Notes under the pieces: generated by a model
Database searches by the model: none
Told to the model about the DNA's origin: nothing
Seen by the model: the letters and a program-made list of their open reading frames with translations, nothing else
Position numbers and translations under genes: made by a program
Assembly (NCBI RefSeq): GCF_029510815.1
Contig: NZ_CP120360.1
Coordinates: 2,356,001-2,420,000, forward strand
Direction of reading: 5' to 3'
Source of the DNA: Janibacter sp. DB-40
Lineage (GTDB): Bacteria > Actinomycetota > Actinomycetes > Actinomycetales > Dermatophilaceae
DNA length: 64,000 bases
In this document: positions 19,404 to 29,319 of the stretch, piece after piece
Numbering within the stretch: the first letter of the stretch is position 1
Layout of the letters: each line of letters starts with the position of its first letter

Positions 19404-21167
19404 ATGGCCATCAGCAAAGTCCTCATCGCGAACCGCGGCGAGATCGCCGTCCGCATCGCCCGTGCCTGCGCCGACGCCGGCGTCGGCTCCGTCGCCGTCT
19501 ACGCCGAGCCCGATCGTGACGCCCTGCACGTCAAGGTCGCCGACGAGGCGTACGCGCTCGGAGGCACGACGCCCGGCGACAGCTACCTGCTGCAGGACAA
19601 GCTCCTGCAGGTCGCCAAGGACGCGGGCGCCGATGCCGTCCACCCCGGGTACGGCTTCCTCGCCGAGAACGCCGAGTTCGCCCAGGCCGTCATGGACGCC
19701 GGACTGATCTGGATCGGGCCGGGACCGCAGGCCATCGACGCCCTCGGCGACAAGGCCAAGGCCAAGCACATCGCCGTCAAGGCGGACGCCCCGCTGGCTC
19801 CCGGCACCAAGGACCCCGTCAAGGACGCCGACGAGGTCGTCGCGCTCGCCGAGGAGTTCGGCCTGCCCATCGCCATCAAGGCGGTCTACGGCGGTGGCGG
19901 CCGCGGACTCAAGGTCGCCCGCACGATGGAGGAGATCCCCGAGCTCTTCGACTCCGCCGTCCGTGAGGCCGTCTCGGCCTTCGGCCGCGGCGAGTGCCTC
20001 GTCGAGAAGTTCCTCGACAAGCCGCGCCACGTCGAGACCCAGTGCCTCGCCGACCAGCACGGCAACGTCGTCGTCGTCTCGACGCGCGACTGCTCGCTGC
20101 AGCGCCGCAACCAGAAGCTCGTCGAGGAGGCCCCGGCCCCCTTCCTCACCGAGGAGCAGAACGCCGAGCTCGTCCGCGCCTCCAAGGCGATCCTCAAGGA
20201 GGCCGGCTACGTCGGCGCCGGCACCTGCGAGTACCTCGTGGCCCAGGACGGCACGATCTCCTTCCTCGAGGTCAACACCCGCCTGCAGGTCGAGCACCCG
20301 GTGACCGAGGAGGTCACCGGCATCGACCTCGTGCGCGAGATGCTGCGCATCGCCGACGGCGAGGAGCTCGGATACGACGACCCGGTCGCCCGTGGCCACT
20401 CCTTCGAGTTCCGCATCAACGGCGAGGACGCGGGCCGCAACTTCATGCCGGCCCCCGGCACGGTCACGAGGATGCGGGTGCCCCACGGCCCGGGTGTGCG
20501 TTGGGACGCCGGCATCGAGGAGGGCGACACCATCGCCGGCGCCTTCGACTCGATGATCGCCAAGCTCATCGTCACCGGGGCCAGCCGCGAGCAGGCGCTC
20601 GAGCGTTCCCGTCGCGCCCTGGCCGAGCTCGTGGTCGAGGGCATGCCGACCGTCATCCCCTTCCACCAGACCATCGTCTCCGATCATGCCTTCGCGCCCG
20701 AGGACGGCGAGGCCTTCGCCGTGCACACCCGCTGGATCGAGACCGAGTTCGACAACCAGATCCCGCCCTACGGTGGCGAGGTCGGCGAGTCCGAGGACGA
20801 GGGCGAGCGCCAGAAGATCACCGTCGAGGTCGGCGGCAAGCGCCTGGAGGTCGTTCTTCCGGGCGACCTCGCCCTCGGTGGTGGCGGTGGCGCCAAGAAG
20901 AAGAAGGCACCGAAGCGTTCCGGCAGCGGCGGCGGCGCCGTCGCGGCCTCCGGCGACAGCCTCGCGGCCCCGATGCAGGGCACGGTCGTCAAGATCGCCG
21001 TCGAGGAGGGCCAGGAGGTCGCCGAGGGTGACCTCGTCGTCGTCATCGAGGCGATGAAGATGGAGCAGCCGATCAACGCCCACAAGGCCGGCACGATCAC
21101 CGGGCTGAAGGCCGCGGTCGGCGAGACCGTCAACAACGGCGCAGTCATCGCCGACATCAAGGACTGA
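19404..21167 (+). CDS. accA: Acyl-CoA carboxylase alpha chain (biotin carboxylase + BCCP)
   Basis: 587 residues. An N-terminal biotin carboxylase (about 1-450) opens with [18 protein letters not shown] and carries the ATP-grasp loop [14 protein letters not shown] and the catalytic segment [16 protein letters not shown] Gly/Lys linker joins it to a biotinyl carrier domain whose EAMKMEQP holds the lysine that takes biotin. Length and order match AccA3-type subunits of actinobacterial acetyl/propionyl-CoA carboxylases, which supply malonyl- and methylmalonyl-CoA with a separate beta subunit not seen here. A strong terminator-like hairpin follows, so it is probably transcribed alone. Confidence 0.95.
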   Translation: MAISKVLIANRGEIAVRIARACADAGVGSVAVYAEPDRDALHVKVADEAYALGGTTPGDSYLLQDKLLQVAKDAGADAVHPGYGFLAENAEFAQAVMDAGLIWIGPGPQAIDALGDKAKAKHIAVKADAPLAPGTKDPVKDADEVVALAEEFGLPIAIKAVYGGGGRGLKVARTMEEIPELFDSAVREAVSAFGRGECLVEKFLDKPRHVETQCLADQHGNVVVVSTRDCSLQRRNQKLVEEAPAPFLTEEQNAELVRASKAILKEAGYVGAGTCEYLVAQDGTISFLEVNTRLQVEHPVTEEVTGIDLVREMLRIADGEELGYDDPVARGHSFEFRINGEDAGRNFMPAPGTVTRMRVPHGPGVRWDAGIEEGDTIAGAFDSMIAKLIVTGASREQALERSRRALAELVVEGMPTVIPFHQTIVSDHAFAPEDGEAFAVHTRWIETEFDNQIPPYGGEVGESEDEGERQKITVEVGGKRLEVVLPGDLALGGGGGAKKKKAPKRSGSGGGAVAASGDSLAAPMQGTVVKIAVEEGQEVAEGDLVVVIEAMKMEQPINAHKAGTITGLKAAVGETVNNGAVIADIKD

Positions 21168-21196
21168 TCCCCTCGAACGGCGAGCGCACCAGCGAC

Positions 21197-21235
21197 GCCG
21201 CCCCCGGTACGCCTGCACGGCGTGCCGGGGGCGGC
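21197..21235 (+). terminator. Hairpin after the biotin carboxylase gene
   Basis: Two 17-base arms (21197-21213 and 21219-21235), with one mismatch, close a 5-base loop. No T run follows, common for actinobacterial terminators. It lies between the carboxylase stop and the MFS start, only 12 bases before the latter, so it may also affect expression of the transporter. Confidence 0.7.
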
Positions 21236-21247
21236 GTCGTCATCGCC

Positions 21248-23191
21248 GTGCTCGCCCTCTGCGGGACCGTCGTCTCGCTGCAGCAGACGATGGTGCTGCC
21301 GCTGCTGCCCGAGCTGCCGGTCCTCATCGGCACGAGCACCAGCAATGCCTCGTGGATCATCACGGCGACCCTGATCGCCGGTGCCGTGGCCACCCCGGTG
21401 ATCTCGCGCATGGCCGACATGTACGGCAAGCGGCGGATGATCCTGCTGACCCTGGCGATCGTCGCGGTCGGCGCGCTGCTGGGCGGTACCTCCACCGCGC
21501 TGGCCCTGCTGATCCTCGCGCGGGTCCTCCAGGGCATCGGCATGGCACTCGTCCCCGTCGGCATCGCGACGATGCGGGACGAGCTGGAGCCGGAGAAGGT
21601 CCCGCTCGCGGTCGCGCTGATGAGCGCGACGCTCGCCATCGGCGCGGGTGTCGGCCTCCCCCTCGGCGGCTACCTCGCCCAGGCCGTCGACTGGCACGCC
21701 GTCCTCTGGCTGCCCGGCGTGCTCGCCGTCGTCATGCTCCTCCTCGTCCTGCTGACGGTCTCCGAGTCGCCGGTCCGCACGGCCGGTGCCTTCGACGTGC
21801 GCGGGGCGGTCCTGCTCAGCCTCGCCCTCGTCCTGCTGCTCGTCGCCGTCTCGAAGGGGGCCGCCTGGGGCTGGACCGACGCCCGCACCCTCGGTGCCTT
21901 CGGGGCCGGCCTTGTCCTGCTCGCGATCTTCGTGCCCGTCGAGCTGCGCATCCCAAACCCGCTCGTCGACATCCGCACCGCCGCCCAGCCGATCGTGATG
22001 TCGGCCAACGCGATCTCCGTCTTCATGGGCTTCGGCATGTTCGTCAACATGCTCGTGTCCACCCAGCTGCTCCAGACCCCCGGGGAGACCGGCTACGGAC
22101 TCGGGCTCGACGCCCTCCACGCCGGCCTGTGGATGGCACCGTCGGCCGTGGCGTTCGGGGTGCTCGCCCCGGTGTCCGGGTGGGTCACCCGACGCTTCGG
22201 CCCCGAGCTGGCCATCGGGCTCGGTGGCGCCATCATGACCGTCTCCTACCTCGCGCGCATCCCGCTCAGCGGCTCGGTCGCGCTCGTGGTCGCGGGCACC
22301 ATCGTCGTCACCGTCGGCACGGCCCTGGCCTACTCCGCGTTGCCCACGCTGATCATGCGGTCCGTGCCCGTCACCGAGACGGCCGCGGCGAACGGCCTGA
22401 ACACCCTGCTGCGATCAGTCGGCACGTCGAGCGCCAGTGCGGTCACCGCCGCGGTGTTCGCGGCGAGCATCACCGCGGCCACGGGCGGCTACCCGTCCTC
22501 CGGCGCGCTGGTCCTGATGTTCGTCCTCGCCGCCGTGGCCTCGGGCATCAGCACCGTCCTCATCCTGCCCTTCCTGCGCCGTCGGGCCGCCGAGGGCGAT
22601 GACCAACCCAGCGAACGGCTCACCGTGGACCACGTGGTCCGCGGCCGGGTCGTCGACGTGCACGAGGACGCGGTCTCGGGCGCGATCGTCACCGTCATGG
22701 GAGGCCGTGGCAGCCACGTCGACTGGGCACGCACGGACTCTGCGGGTGACTTCAGCGTGGCCACTGCCGGACCGATGCGCCACCTCTTCGTCGTCTCGGC
22801 GGAGGGGTGGTCACCGGTGTCGGTCTACGCCGACCTCACCGACGACCGGACGCTGGCCCCCTTCGTCCTGGCGGACCGGCTGACCGTCCGGGGCCTGATC
22901 ACCGACCCGCAGGGCCGACCCGCCCCCGACGTCTCGGTCGTCATCACCAAACGGACCGGGGGCTCGGTCTCGTGGGTGCGCACTCACGACGACGGCCGAT
23001 ACACGCTCCCGCTGCCCCGCGAGGGTGCCTACGACCTCACCGCCGTCGACCGCGGGACGCGGGCCACGCGCAGCCGCATCCTCACCATCGGCGGCCGATC
23101 CGTCGAGATGGACTTGCAGCTGCAGGAGCAGCCGCTCAGTCCGGTCGCGACGGGTGCAGCCGACGGGCCGCCTCGGCCAGGGTCCCGGTGA
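21248..23191 (+). CDS. MFS transporter with two C-terminal CarboxypepD_reg-like domains
   Basis: 647 residues from GTG 21248. Residues 1-455 are a drug:H+ antiporter-type MFS with about 13-14 helices; RMADMYGKRRMILL is the loop 2-3 signature and VGIATMRDELEP lies before helix 5. Residues about 470-640 are soluble, with two repeats of a beta-sandwich: VRGRVVDVHEDAVSGAIVTV, then VRGLITDPQGRPAPDVSVVI, each followed by a D-G-xY/F turn. These look like carboxypeptidase-regulatory-like domains. The frame is open upstream through the hairpin without an ATG or GTG, so the true start is uncertain. The 3' end overlaps the convergent lpdA-like gene by 56 bases. Substrate unknown. Confidence 0.85.
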   Translation: MLALCGTVVSLQQTMVLPLLPELPVLIGTSTSNASWIITATLIAGAVATPVISRMADMYGKRRMILLTLAIVAVGALLGGTSTALALLILARVLQGIGMALVPVGIATMRDELEPEKVPLAVALMSATLAIGAGVGLPLGGYLAQAVDWHAVLWLPGVLAVVMLLLVLLTVSESPVRTAGAFDVRGAVLLSLALVLLLVAVSKGAAWGWTDARTLGAFGAGLVLLAIFVPVELRIPNPLVDIRTAAQPIVMSANAISVFMGFGMFVNMLVSTQLLQTPGETGYGLGLDALHAGLWMAPSAVAFGVLAPVSGWVTRRFGPELAIGLGGAIMTVSYLARIPLSGSVALVVAGTIVVTVGTALAYSALPTLIMRSVPVTETAAANGLNTLLRSVGTSSASAVTAAVFAASITAATGGYPSSGALVLMFVLAAVASGISTVLILPFLRRRAAEGDDQPSERLTVDHVVRGRVVDVHEDAVSGAIVTVMGGRGSHVDWARTDSAGDFSVATAGPMRHLFVVSAEGWSPVSVYADLTDDRTLAPFVLADRLTVRGLITDPQGRPAPDVSVVITKRTGGSVSWVRTHDDGRYTLPLPREGAYDLTAVDRGTRATRSRILTIGGRSVEMDLQLQEQPLSPVATGAADGPPRPGSR

Positions 23192-24539
23192 GCGAGGGGT
23201 AGACGGAGGAGGTCGACGCGACCTGGTCGACGGACAGGCGGTTCTGCACCGCGAGCGCGACCGGGAAGATCAGCTCCGACGCGCGGGGCGCGACCACCAC
23301 ACCGCCGAGCACCGTGCCGGTCCCCCGGTAGGCGAAGAGCTTGACGAAGCCCTCCCGGATCCCGAGCATCTTCGCCCGCGGGTTGCGCGAGAGCGGCATC
23401 ATGACGCTCTCGACGTCGGGGTTGTCCTCGGCGTCGGCGGCGCTGACACCCACGGTCGCGATCTCCGGGTCGGTGAAGACGTTGCTCGCGACGGCCGACA
23501 TGCGAAGGGGGGTCACCGCGTCGCCGAGCGCGTGGGCCATGGCCGTGCGGCCCTGCACCGCCGCGACGGAGGCCAGCGCGAAGACACCGGTGCAGTCACC
23601 GGCCGCGTAGATGCCCCGGACCGACGTGCGAGAGACGCGGTCGGTGACGATGTGCCCGGAGTCGCTCAGCTCGACGCCGACCTCCTCCAGACCCAGGTCG
23701 GCAGTCTGCGGGACGGCACCGACGGCGATGAGCACGTGGCTGCCCTCGACCCGGCGACCGTCCTCGAGGGTGACGACGACGCCGTCGCCCTCGCGGCGGG
23801 CACTGGCCATCCGGGAGCGGTTGAGGATGGTCATCCCCCGCCGGCGGAAGACGTCCTCGATGACCGCGGCCGCGTCCTGGTCCTCCTGGGGCAGCACGAG
23901 GTCTCGTGAGGAGACCAGCGTGACGTCGCTGCCGAGGCCCAGGTAGGCCTGCGCGAGCTCGGCACCGGTGACGCCGGAGCCGACGACGATGAGCTTCTCG
24001 GGCAGCTCCGGCAGGGCGTAGATCTGCTGCCAAGTGAGGATCCGCTCCCCGTCCGGCCGGGCGGACTCGAGCACCCGCGGGGTCGCGCCCGTGCTGACGA
24101 GGACGACGTCGGCGTCGATCGTCTCGGCGTCGCCGTCGCTCTCGACGACGACCCGACCGGGAGCCTCCAGCCTCCCGTGCCCGGTGACGACCCGCACGCC
24201 GACCTCGGTCAGCCGGGTCACGATGTCGCCGGACTGCGCCGCGGCCAGCCCGAGGACGCGCTGGTTGATCGTGCTGAGCTCGGCGACCGTCTCGGTCGCC
24301 CGGTCACCCTCCTCGTCCCGCAGGCGGACACCCAGCTCGGAGGCGATCTCGATGCCCCCGAGGTAGTCGGCGGTCGCAATGAGGGTCTTGCTCGGGACGC
24401 AGTCGGTGAGCACCGCGGCACCGCCGATGCCGTCCCGGTCGACGACGGTGACGGTGGCGCCGAGCTGGGCGGCCACCAGGGCCGCCTCATAGCCTCCGGG
24501 ACCACCGCCGAGGATCACTACAGAGCTGGTTCGTGTCAC
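23136..24539 (-). CDS. lpdA: LpdA-like NAD(P)H:quinone reductase-type flavoprotein
   Basis: 467 residues of the pyridine nucleotide-disulphide oxidoreductase fold: FAD motif GGGPGGYEA near residue 10, NAD(P) motif [24 protein letters not shown], and a C-terminal dimerisation domain. The redox CxxxxC is missing: [20 protein letters not shown] keeps only one cysteine. This is the arrangement of M. tuberculosis LpdA (Rv3303c), which acts as a quinone reductase, not a lipoamide dehydrogenase. GTG 24539 starts directly at [16 protein letters not shown]. It diverges from the purine nucleoside phosphorylase gene, much as lpdA lies near deoD in mycobacteria. Confidence 0.9.
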   Translation of the reverse strand: MTRTSSVVILGGGPGGYEAALVAAQLGATVTVVDRDGIGGAAVLTDCVPSKTLIATADYLGGIEIASELGVRLRDEEGDRATETVAELSTINQRVLGLAAAQSGDIVTRLTEVGVRVVTGHGRLEAPGRVVVESDGDAETIDADVVLVSTGATPRVLESARPDGERILTWQQIYALPELPEKLIVVGSGVTGAELAQAYLGLGSDVTLVSSRDLVLPQEDQDAAAVIEDVFRRRGMTILNRSRMASARREGDGVVVTLEDGRRVEGSHVLIAVGAVPQTADLGLEEVGVELSDSGHIVTDRVSRTSVRGIYAAGDCTGVFALASVAAVQGRTAMAHALGDAVTPLRMSAVASNVFTDPEIATVGVSAADAEDNPDVESVMMPLSRNPRAKMLGIREGFVKLFAYRGTGTVLGGVVVAPRASELIFPVALAVQNRLSVDQVASTSSVYPSLTGTLAEAARRLHPSRPD

Positions 24540-24560
24540 ACAGCCATCCAACCACCCTTG

Positions 24561-24566
24561 TACATT
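24561..24566 (+). promoter_or_regulatory. -10 element of the purine nucleoside phosphorylase gene
   Basis: TACATT ends six bases before GTG 24573. The GCGGAG between is too near the start to be a ribosome site, so a leaderless start is likely. Confidence 0.5.
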
Positions 24567-24572
24567 GCGGAG

Positions 24573-25421
24573 GTGATCGATGCGACCTCTGCCGCCCACG
24601 CCAGCACGAACGACCCGGACAGCACCGACCCCTTCGCCCTCGCCCGGGACGCCGCGGCGACCATCGCCGAGCGCTCCGGCGTCGACACGCACGACGTCGC
24701 GCTCGTCCTGGGCTCCGGGTGGGGCCAGGCCGCCGACCTCGTCGGGGAGACCCGGGCCGTCTTCGACCAGGCCGACGTGCCCGGCTTCGCCGCGGCCGCG
24801 GTCGCCGGACACTCCGGGCAGGTGCGGTCGGTCGAGATCGCCGGTACCGGGCGTCGCGCACTCGTCTTCGGCACCCGGACCCACTTCTACGAGGGGCGTG
24901 GCGTGCGGGCCGTCGTCCACGCCGTGCGCACCGCCGCCGCCGCCGGCTGCCGGGCGATCGTGCTGACCAACGGGTGCGGCGGCCTGCGGCCCGAGTGGGC
25001 GCCGGGCACCCCGGTGCTCATCAGCGACCACCTCAACCTCACCGCGACGTCACCGATCGAGGGGGCGAACTTCGTCGACCTCACCGACCTCTACAGCCCC
25101 CGGCTGCGCGACCTCGCCCGCGAGGTCGACCCCTTGCTCGGTGAGGGCGTGTACGCGCAGTTCCGGGGCCCGCACTACGAGACGCCGGCCGAGGTGCGCA
25201 TGGCCGGGGTCCTCGGCGCCGACCTCGTCGGCATGAGCACCACCCTCGAGGCCATCGCTGCACGCGAGGTGGGGCTCGAGGTCCTGGGTGTCTCGCTGGT
25301 GACCAACCAGGCCGCCGGCATCAGCGGCTCCCCGCTGGCCCACGACGAGGTGGTCGCCACCGGCCAGGCGTCCGCCGACCGGTGCGGACGCCTGCTCGCG
25401 GACATCGTCGGCCGGATCTGA
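24573..25421 (+). CDS. Purine nucleoside phosphorylase (trimeric type)
   Basis: 282 residues from GTG 24573. Family motifs in order: [17 protein letters not shown] (phosphate loop), [33 protein letters not shown], and the purine-pocket region [20 protein letters not shown] with VTNQAAG. It splits purine (deoxy)nucleosides to base and (deoxy)ribose-1-phosphate. The next gene is a sugar mutase of the type that could convert that product to the 5-phosphate. It is the first gene of the plus-strand nucleoside salvage run, and the homologous mycobacterial gene (deoD/punA) is likewise followed by pmmB. Confidence 0.93.
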   Translation: MIDATSAAHASTNDPDSTDPFALARDAAATIAERSGVDTHDVALVLGSGWGQAADLVGETRAVFDQADVPGFAAAAVAGHSGQVRSVEIAGTGRRALVFGTRTHFYEGRGVRAVVHAVRTAAAAGCRAIVLTNGCGGLRPEWAPGTPVLISDHLNLTATSPIEGANFVDLTDLYSPRLRDLAREVDPLLGEGVYAQFRGPHYETPAEVRMAGVLGADLVGMSTTLEAIAAREVGLEVLGVSLVTNQAAGISGSPLAHDEVVATGQASADRCGRLLADIVGRI

Positions 25422-25429
25422 GGGGCGTC

Positions 25430-27173
25430 GTGCAGGAGACCGGACGCCACGGGACGGCCCTCGCCGACGACCTCGTCGAGGCCGCGCGCGAGTGGGCGGC
25501 GGACGACCCCGACCCCGAGACCCGGGCCGAGCTGGAGGCGCTCGTCACCGCCGTCGAAGGCGGTGTCCTGAGGTGCGACGGAGCGGGTCCCACGTTCCGC
25601 GTGGGCGCCTCGAAGGGGTGACCCCGCCGCCCGCGCCGACCTCACCGAGCGCTTCGGTGGGCTGCTGCAGTTCGGCACCGCCGGCCTGCGCGGCGCCCTC
25701 GGCGCCGGTCCGCACCGGATGAACCGCGCTGTGGTCATCCGGGCGGCCGCGGGGCTGGTGGCCCACCTCAAGGAGGCGACCGACACCCCCTTCGTCGTCA
25801 TCGGACGGGACGCGCGGTACAAGTCCGAGGCCTTCGCCACGGACACGGCTGCCGTCGTCACCGCCGGCGGTGGACGGGCGGTCCTGCTGCCGGAGCCGCT
25901 GCCGACCCCGGTGCTCGCCTTCGCCGTCCGCCACCTCGGTGCGGACGCCGGCGTCATGGTCACGGCCAGCCACAACCCGCCGCAGGACAACGGCTACAAG
26001 GTTTATCTCGGCGACGGCAGCCAGATCGTGCCACCGGTCGACGGGCAGATCGCCGCGCAGATCGAGCGCGTCGCGTCCGTCGCCTCGGTGCCGCGCGCCG
26101 AGTCGGGGTGGGCGGAGCTCGGCGAGGAGGTCGTCGAGGCCTACCTCGAGGCGATCAGCGCCGTCGTCGCCCCCGACACGCCCCGTGACGTGACGATCCT
26201 CCACACCGCCCTCCACGGTGTCGGCGACTCGACCGTGCAGCGGGCCTTCGCTCGCGCCGGTTTCCCCGAGCCGCAGCGGGTGGCCAGCCAGGCCGACCCG
26301 GACCCCGACTTCCCCACGGTCAGCTTCCCCAACCCGGAGGAGGACGGCGCCCTCGACCTCGCCCTCGCGCAGGCAGCGGAGACCTCACCGGATCTCGTCA
26401 TCGCCAACGACCCCGACGCCGACCGGTGTGCCGTGGCCGTCCCGGACGCCGGCGGCTGGCGCCTGCTGCGCGGCGACGAGCTCGGCGTCCTGCTCGCCTC
26501 GCACCTGATCATGCGCGGCGTCCCCGACGGACGTCGGATGGCGAACTCGATCGTCTCCTCCCGCCTGCTCGCCGCCATGTGCGCGCAGTCCGGGGTGGCG
26601 CACGAGGAGACGCTCACCGGGTTCAAGTGGATCGCCCGCGTCCCGGGCCTCTACTACGGCTACGAGGAGGCGCTGGGCTACTGCGTCGCGCCGGACCTCG
26701 TCCGCGACAAGGACGGGATCTCCGCGGCTCTGCTCATCGCGGAGCTCGCCGCGATCCTCAAGGCCGAGGGGAGGAGCCTGCTGTCGGTCCTCGACGACCT
26801 GCACACCCAGCTCGGGGTGCACGCCACCGATGCCTTCTCGGTCCGGGTCACCGACCTCGCCGACCTGGGCGTGCTCATGACCCGCCTGCGGGAGGACCCA
26901 CCTGCGCAGCTCGCCGGCTCACCGGTCACCCGGGCGGACGATCTCTCGCTCGGCGACGGCCAGCTGCCACCCACGGACGGGTTGCGCTACCTCCTCGCCG
27001 ACGCGACGCGGATCATCGTGCGCCCGTCCGGCACCGAGCCGAAGCTCAAGGTCTACCTCGAGGCGATCGAGCCCGTCGCGGAGCCTGCCGACCTGGCACC
27101 CGCCCGTGAGCGGGCTGCCGAGCGACTGGGGCGGGTGCGCGCGGCCATGGCGGAGATCACCGCCCTGCGCTGA
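25430..27173 (+). pseudogene. Phospho-sugar mutase (PmmB-like), split by a 55-bp insertion
   Basis: GTG 25430 opens VQETGRHGTALADDLVEAAR and runs to TAVEGG, then is diverted and stops at 25619-25621. The normal continuation, DPAARADLTERFGGLLQF then GTAGLRGALG, resumes in another frame from about 25620 and reads to 27173. Removing 25566-25620 restores one frame, VEGGDPAARADL, with the expected family spacing. The catalytic core is intact: VTASHNPP (phosphoserine loop), NDPDADRCAV (metal site) and PSGTEPKLKVYLE. An internal ATG at 25719 could give a 484-residue product, but without the N-terminal QFGTAGLRG motif. Enzymes of this family interconvert hexose, and sometimes pentose, 1- and 5/6-phosphates, fitting the salvage context. 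Confidence 0.8.
25566..25620. repeat. 55-bp insertion in the phospho-sugar mutase gene
   Basis: The inserted segment is bounded by an imperfect direct repeat: TCGAAGGCGGTG (25554-25565) before it and TCGAAGGGGTG (25610-25620) at its right end. Inside, CCCACG and CGTGGG pair across five bases, and an outer GAGGTGC can pair with GCGCCTC, so the insert can fold into one hairpin. It shifts the frame by +1. No other copy was seen in the window. Its origin (small palindromic element or replication slippage) is unknown. Confidence 0.65.
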
Positions 27174-27235
27174 GGTCTCGAGGCTCGACCGCAGTGCGGA
27201 CTCGCACCTCGACCAGCGCGTCATCGAGGGGTCGT

Positions 27236-27241
27236 TAGACT
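27236..27241 (+). promoter_or_regulatory. -10 element of the uridine-kinase-like gene
   Basis: TAGACT ends eight bases before GTG 27250 with a C-rich gap and no ribosome site, suggesting a leaderless transcript. Confidence 0.45.
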
Positions 27242-27249
27242 CACCCCCC

Positions 27250-27867
27250 GTGACCGCGCCCGACCAGACCGCAGGCCCCGGACGCGTCGTCGTCCTGGCA
27301 GGGCCGAGCGGCTCCGGCAAGTCGCGCCTCGCCGACCGCCTGCACCGGCGGTACGGCTGGCCGGTGGTTCGCCTCGACGACTTCTACCGCGACCACGACG
27401 ACCCGGGACTCCCCCGCAGCGAAGAGCTGGGGATGGTCGACTGGGACCACCCCGACAGCTGGAACCAGGAGGCTGCAGTCGCCTCGCTGGCACGACTCCT
27501 GGAGGTCGGCCGGGAGTCGATGCCCCTCTACGACATCGCCACCTCCCGGGTGACGGCTGAGCACACCGTGACCGCCCGGCCGGACGACCTCGTCGTCGCG
27601 GAGGGCATCTTCGCCGCGGAGGCGGTCCCGGCGCTCCGCGAGGCCGGGCTGCTGCACTCCGCCTGGTGCATCCGCCACCGTCGGTGGCACACGTTCTTCC
27701 TGCGCCTGGCCCGCGACCTCGCCGAGCGGCGCAAGCCACCGTTGACGCTGCTCCGTCGTGGCCTGGTGCTCACGCGTGACGAGCCCCGGGTGGTCGCGCG
27801 CCACCTCGCCCTTGGCGCCCGTGAGGCGTCGCCCGCGCAGGCCGAGCAGATGCTCGCCGGGGCCTGA
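27250..27867 (+). CDS. Uridine kinase-like P-loop kinase
   Basis: 205 residues. Walker A is GPSGSGKSRLADRL near residue 18; RLDDFYRDHDDPGLPR resembles the substrate loop DDFY of uridine kinases, and DWDHPDSW the D.DHP motif. VVAEGIFAAEAVP carries the Walker B-like strand. The family phosphorylates uridine/cytidine; some actinobacterial members are uncharacterised, so substrate is inferred from the surrounding salvage genes. GTG 27250 is chosen over ATG starts upstream, which lie inside the mutase gene. Nine bases separate it from the IMPACT-family gene. Confidence 0.85.
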   Translation: MTAPDQTAGPGRVVVLAGPSGSGKSRLADRLHRRYGWPVVRLDDFYRDHDDPGLPRSEELGMVDWDHPDSWNQEAAVASLARLLEVGRESMPLYDIATSRVTAEHTVTARPDDLVVAEGIFAAEAVPALREAGLLHSAWCIRHRRWHTFFLRLARDLAERRKPPLTLLRRGLVLTRDEPRVVARHLALGAREASPAQAEQMLAGA

Positions 27868-27876
27868 GGTCGTCCG

Positions 27877-28512
27877 GTGTCGCAGACGAGGTACCTCACG
27901 ATCGCCCGCGACGGCGAGGCGGAGATCGAGGTGAAGCGCTCACGCTTCCGCTGCACGCTCGTGCGGGTGGAGACCGAGGAGGCGGCACGCGCGGTCGTCG
28001 AACGGCTGCGCAAGGAGCACTGGCAGGCACGTCACCACTGCTCGGCGTTCGTGATCGGCCCCGGTGGCGGGCTCCACCGGTCGTCCGACGACGGCGAGCC
28101 CGCAGGGACCGCCGGCGCGCCGATGGTCGAGGTGCTGCGCGGGCACGACGTCAGCGACGTCGTCGCAGTCGTCACCCGGTGGTTCGGCGGGGTTCTCCTG
28201 GGCGCGGGCGGGCTCGTGCGGGCCTATGGTGACGCCGTTCGGGCCGGGCTGGACTCCGTGGGTACCCTGCCGCGATCGTTGGTCCTCGAGCACGAGCTGG
28301 TCGTCTCCCACGCCGAGGCCGGCCGCATCGAGAACGAGCTGCGCTCCCGCGGGGTCCTCCTCCTCGAGACGACCTACGCCACCGACGTGACCCTCCGGCT
28401 CGGCGTCCCTGCAGAGCAGGCAGTCGGACTCGCGCCCGCGGTGTCGGAGCTCACCGCCGGCACCGGTCGTCTGGTCGACGTGGGTTCACGCTGGGTCGAT
28501 GAGTGTCCCTGA
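27877..28512 (+). CDS. IMPACT/YigZ-family protein
   Basis: 211 residues from GTG 27877. IEVKRSRFRCTLVRVETEEA is the family opening, followed by HHCSAFVIGPGG, SSDDGEPAGTAGAPM and VVTRWFGGVLLGAGGLVRAY, the hallmark of the UPF0029 domain. The C-terminal part (about 140-208) is the DUF1949-type domain. The function is not settled; the eukaryotic relative IMPACT modulates GCN2, and bacterial YigZ has been linked to ribosome or RNA binding. It is likely co-transcribed with the preceding kinase. Confidence 0.9.
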   Translation: MSQTRYLTIARDGEAEIEVKRSRFRCTLVRVETEEAARAVVERLRKEHWQARHHCSAFVIGPGGGLHRSSDDGEPAGTAGAPMVEVLRGHDVSDVVAVVTRWFGGVLLGAGGLVRAYGDAVRAGLDSVGTLPRSLVLEHELVVSHAEAGRIENELRSRGVLLLETTYATDVTLRLGVPAEQAVGLAPAVSELTAGTGRLVDVGSRWVDECP

Positions 28513-28518
28513 CGACCG

Positions 28519-28524
28519 TAGGGT
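28519..28524 (+). promoter_or_regulatory. -10 element, leaderless start of deoC
   Basis: TAGGGT ends six bases before ATG 28531. The TTGACGT between them has no ribosome-binding character. Confidence 0.5.
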
Positions 28525-28530
28525 TGACGT

Positions 28531-29304
28531 ATGACGCGTCCCCCCTTCGCCCCCGGCAGCACCCTGACCGTCCAGGACGTCGCCGACCTCATCGACCACG
28601 CCCTGCTCAAGCCCGAGCTGACGCCGGACGAGGTGGCTGCCTCGGTCCGCGAGCTGGCAGCCCACCGTATCTGGAGCGTGTGCGTCCGGCCGAGCGACGT
28701 GGCCCTGGCCGGGGCCACGATCGCGGAGGTCGACGGCAGTCCCACCCGGGTGTGCACCGTCATCGGATTCCCCCACGGGACCACCTCCACGGCCGCCAAG
28801 GTCGCCGAGTCGCGTCAGGCCCTCGCCGACGGCGCGACCGAGCTGGACATGGTGCTGAACATCGGGCGGCTGCGCGGTGGGGACGTCACGGCGGTGCGCG
28901 ACGACATCGCCGCGGTCGTCGAGGTCGGGCACGAGGCCGGCGCGCTCGTCAAGGTCATCCTCGAGACGGCGCTGCTCGACGACGAGGCCAAGGTCGAGGC
29001 CTGCCGGGCCAGCGCGGAGGCGGGCGCGGACTTCACCAAGACGTCCACGGGCTTCGCCCGTGGTGGTGCCACCCTCGCCGACGTCGCCCTCATGCGGTCA
29101 CACACACCGGAGCGCATGGAGGTCAAGGCCTCCGGCGGGGTCCGGGACATCCCGACCCTGCTGGCGATGCTCGCGGAGGGCGTCACGCGGATCGGCACCT
29201 CGAGCACGGTGAAGCTGCTCGCGGAGGCAGGCGATCTCGGGTCCTCGGCCATGGTCGTCCCCGAGCCGGGATGGGTGGGGGACGTAGCCGCTGAGGGCTA
29301 CTGA
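28531..29304 (+). CDS. deoC: Deoxyribose-phosphate aldolase
   Basis: 257 residues, full length. DLIDHALLKPELTPDEV is the family opening, VCTVIGFPHGTTST the phosphate region and GATELDMVLNIG the substrate loop. The Schiff-base lysine lies in DFTKTSTGFARGGA (about K170), with a second conserved lysine in MEVKASGGVR. It cleaves 2-deoxyribose-5-phosphate to glyceraldehyde-3-phosphate and acetaldehyde, the last step of deoxynucleoside breakdown. Thymidine phosphorylase and the phosphorylase that supply deoxyribose-1-phosphate are encoded nearby; the connecting mutase is the broken gene upstream. Confidence 0.95.
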   Translation: MTRPPFAPGSTLTVQDVADLIDHALLKPELTPDEVAASVRELAAHRIWSVCVRPSDVALAGATIAEVDGSPTRVCTVIGFPHGTTSTAAKVAESRQALADGATELDMVLNIGRLRGGDVTAVRDDIAAVVEVGHEAGALVKVILETALLDDEAKVEACRASAEAGADFTKTSTGFARGGATLADVALMRSHTPERMEVKASGGVRDIPTLLAMLAEGVTRIGTSSTVKLLAEAGDLGSSAMVVPEPGWVGDVAAEGY

Positions 29305-29319
29305 CGCCATCGCGACCTC

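Noticed and set aside
19098..21218. 706-codon minus-strand open frame opposite the biotin carboxylase
   Set aside because: Low-complexity Leu/Gly/Asp/Val sequence opposite a conserved enzyme; no recognisable protein.
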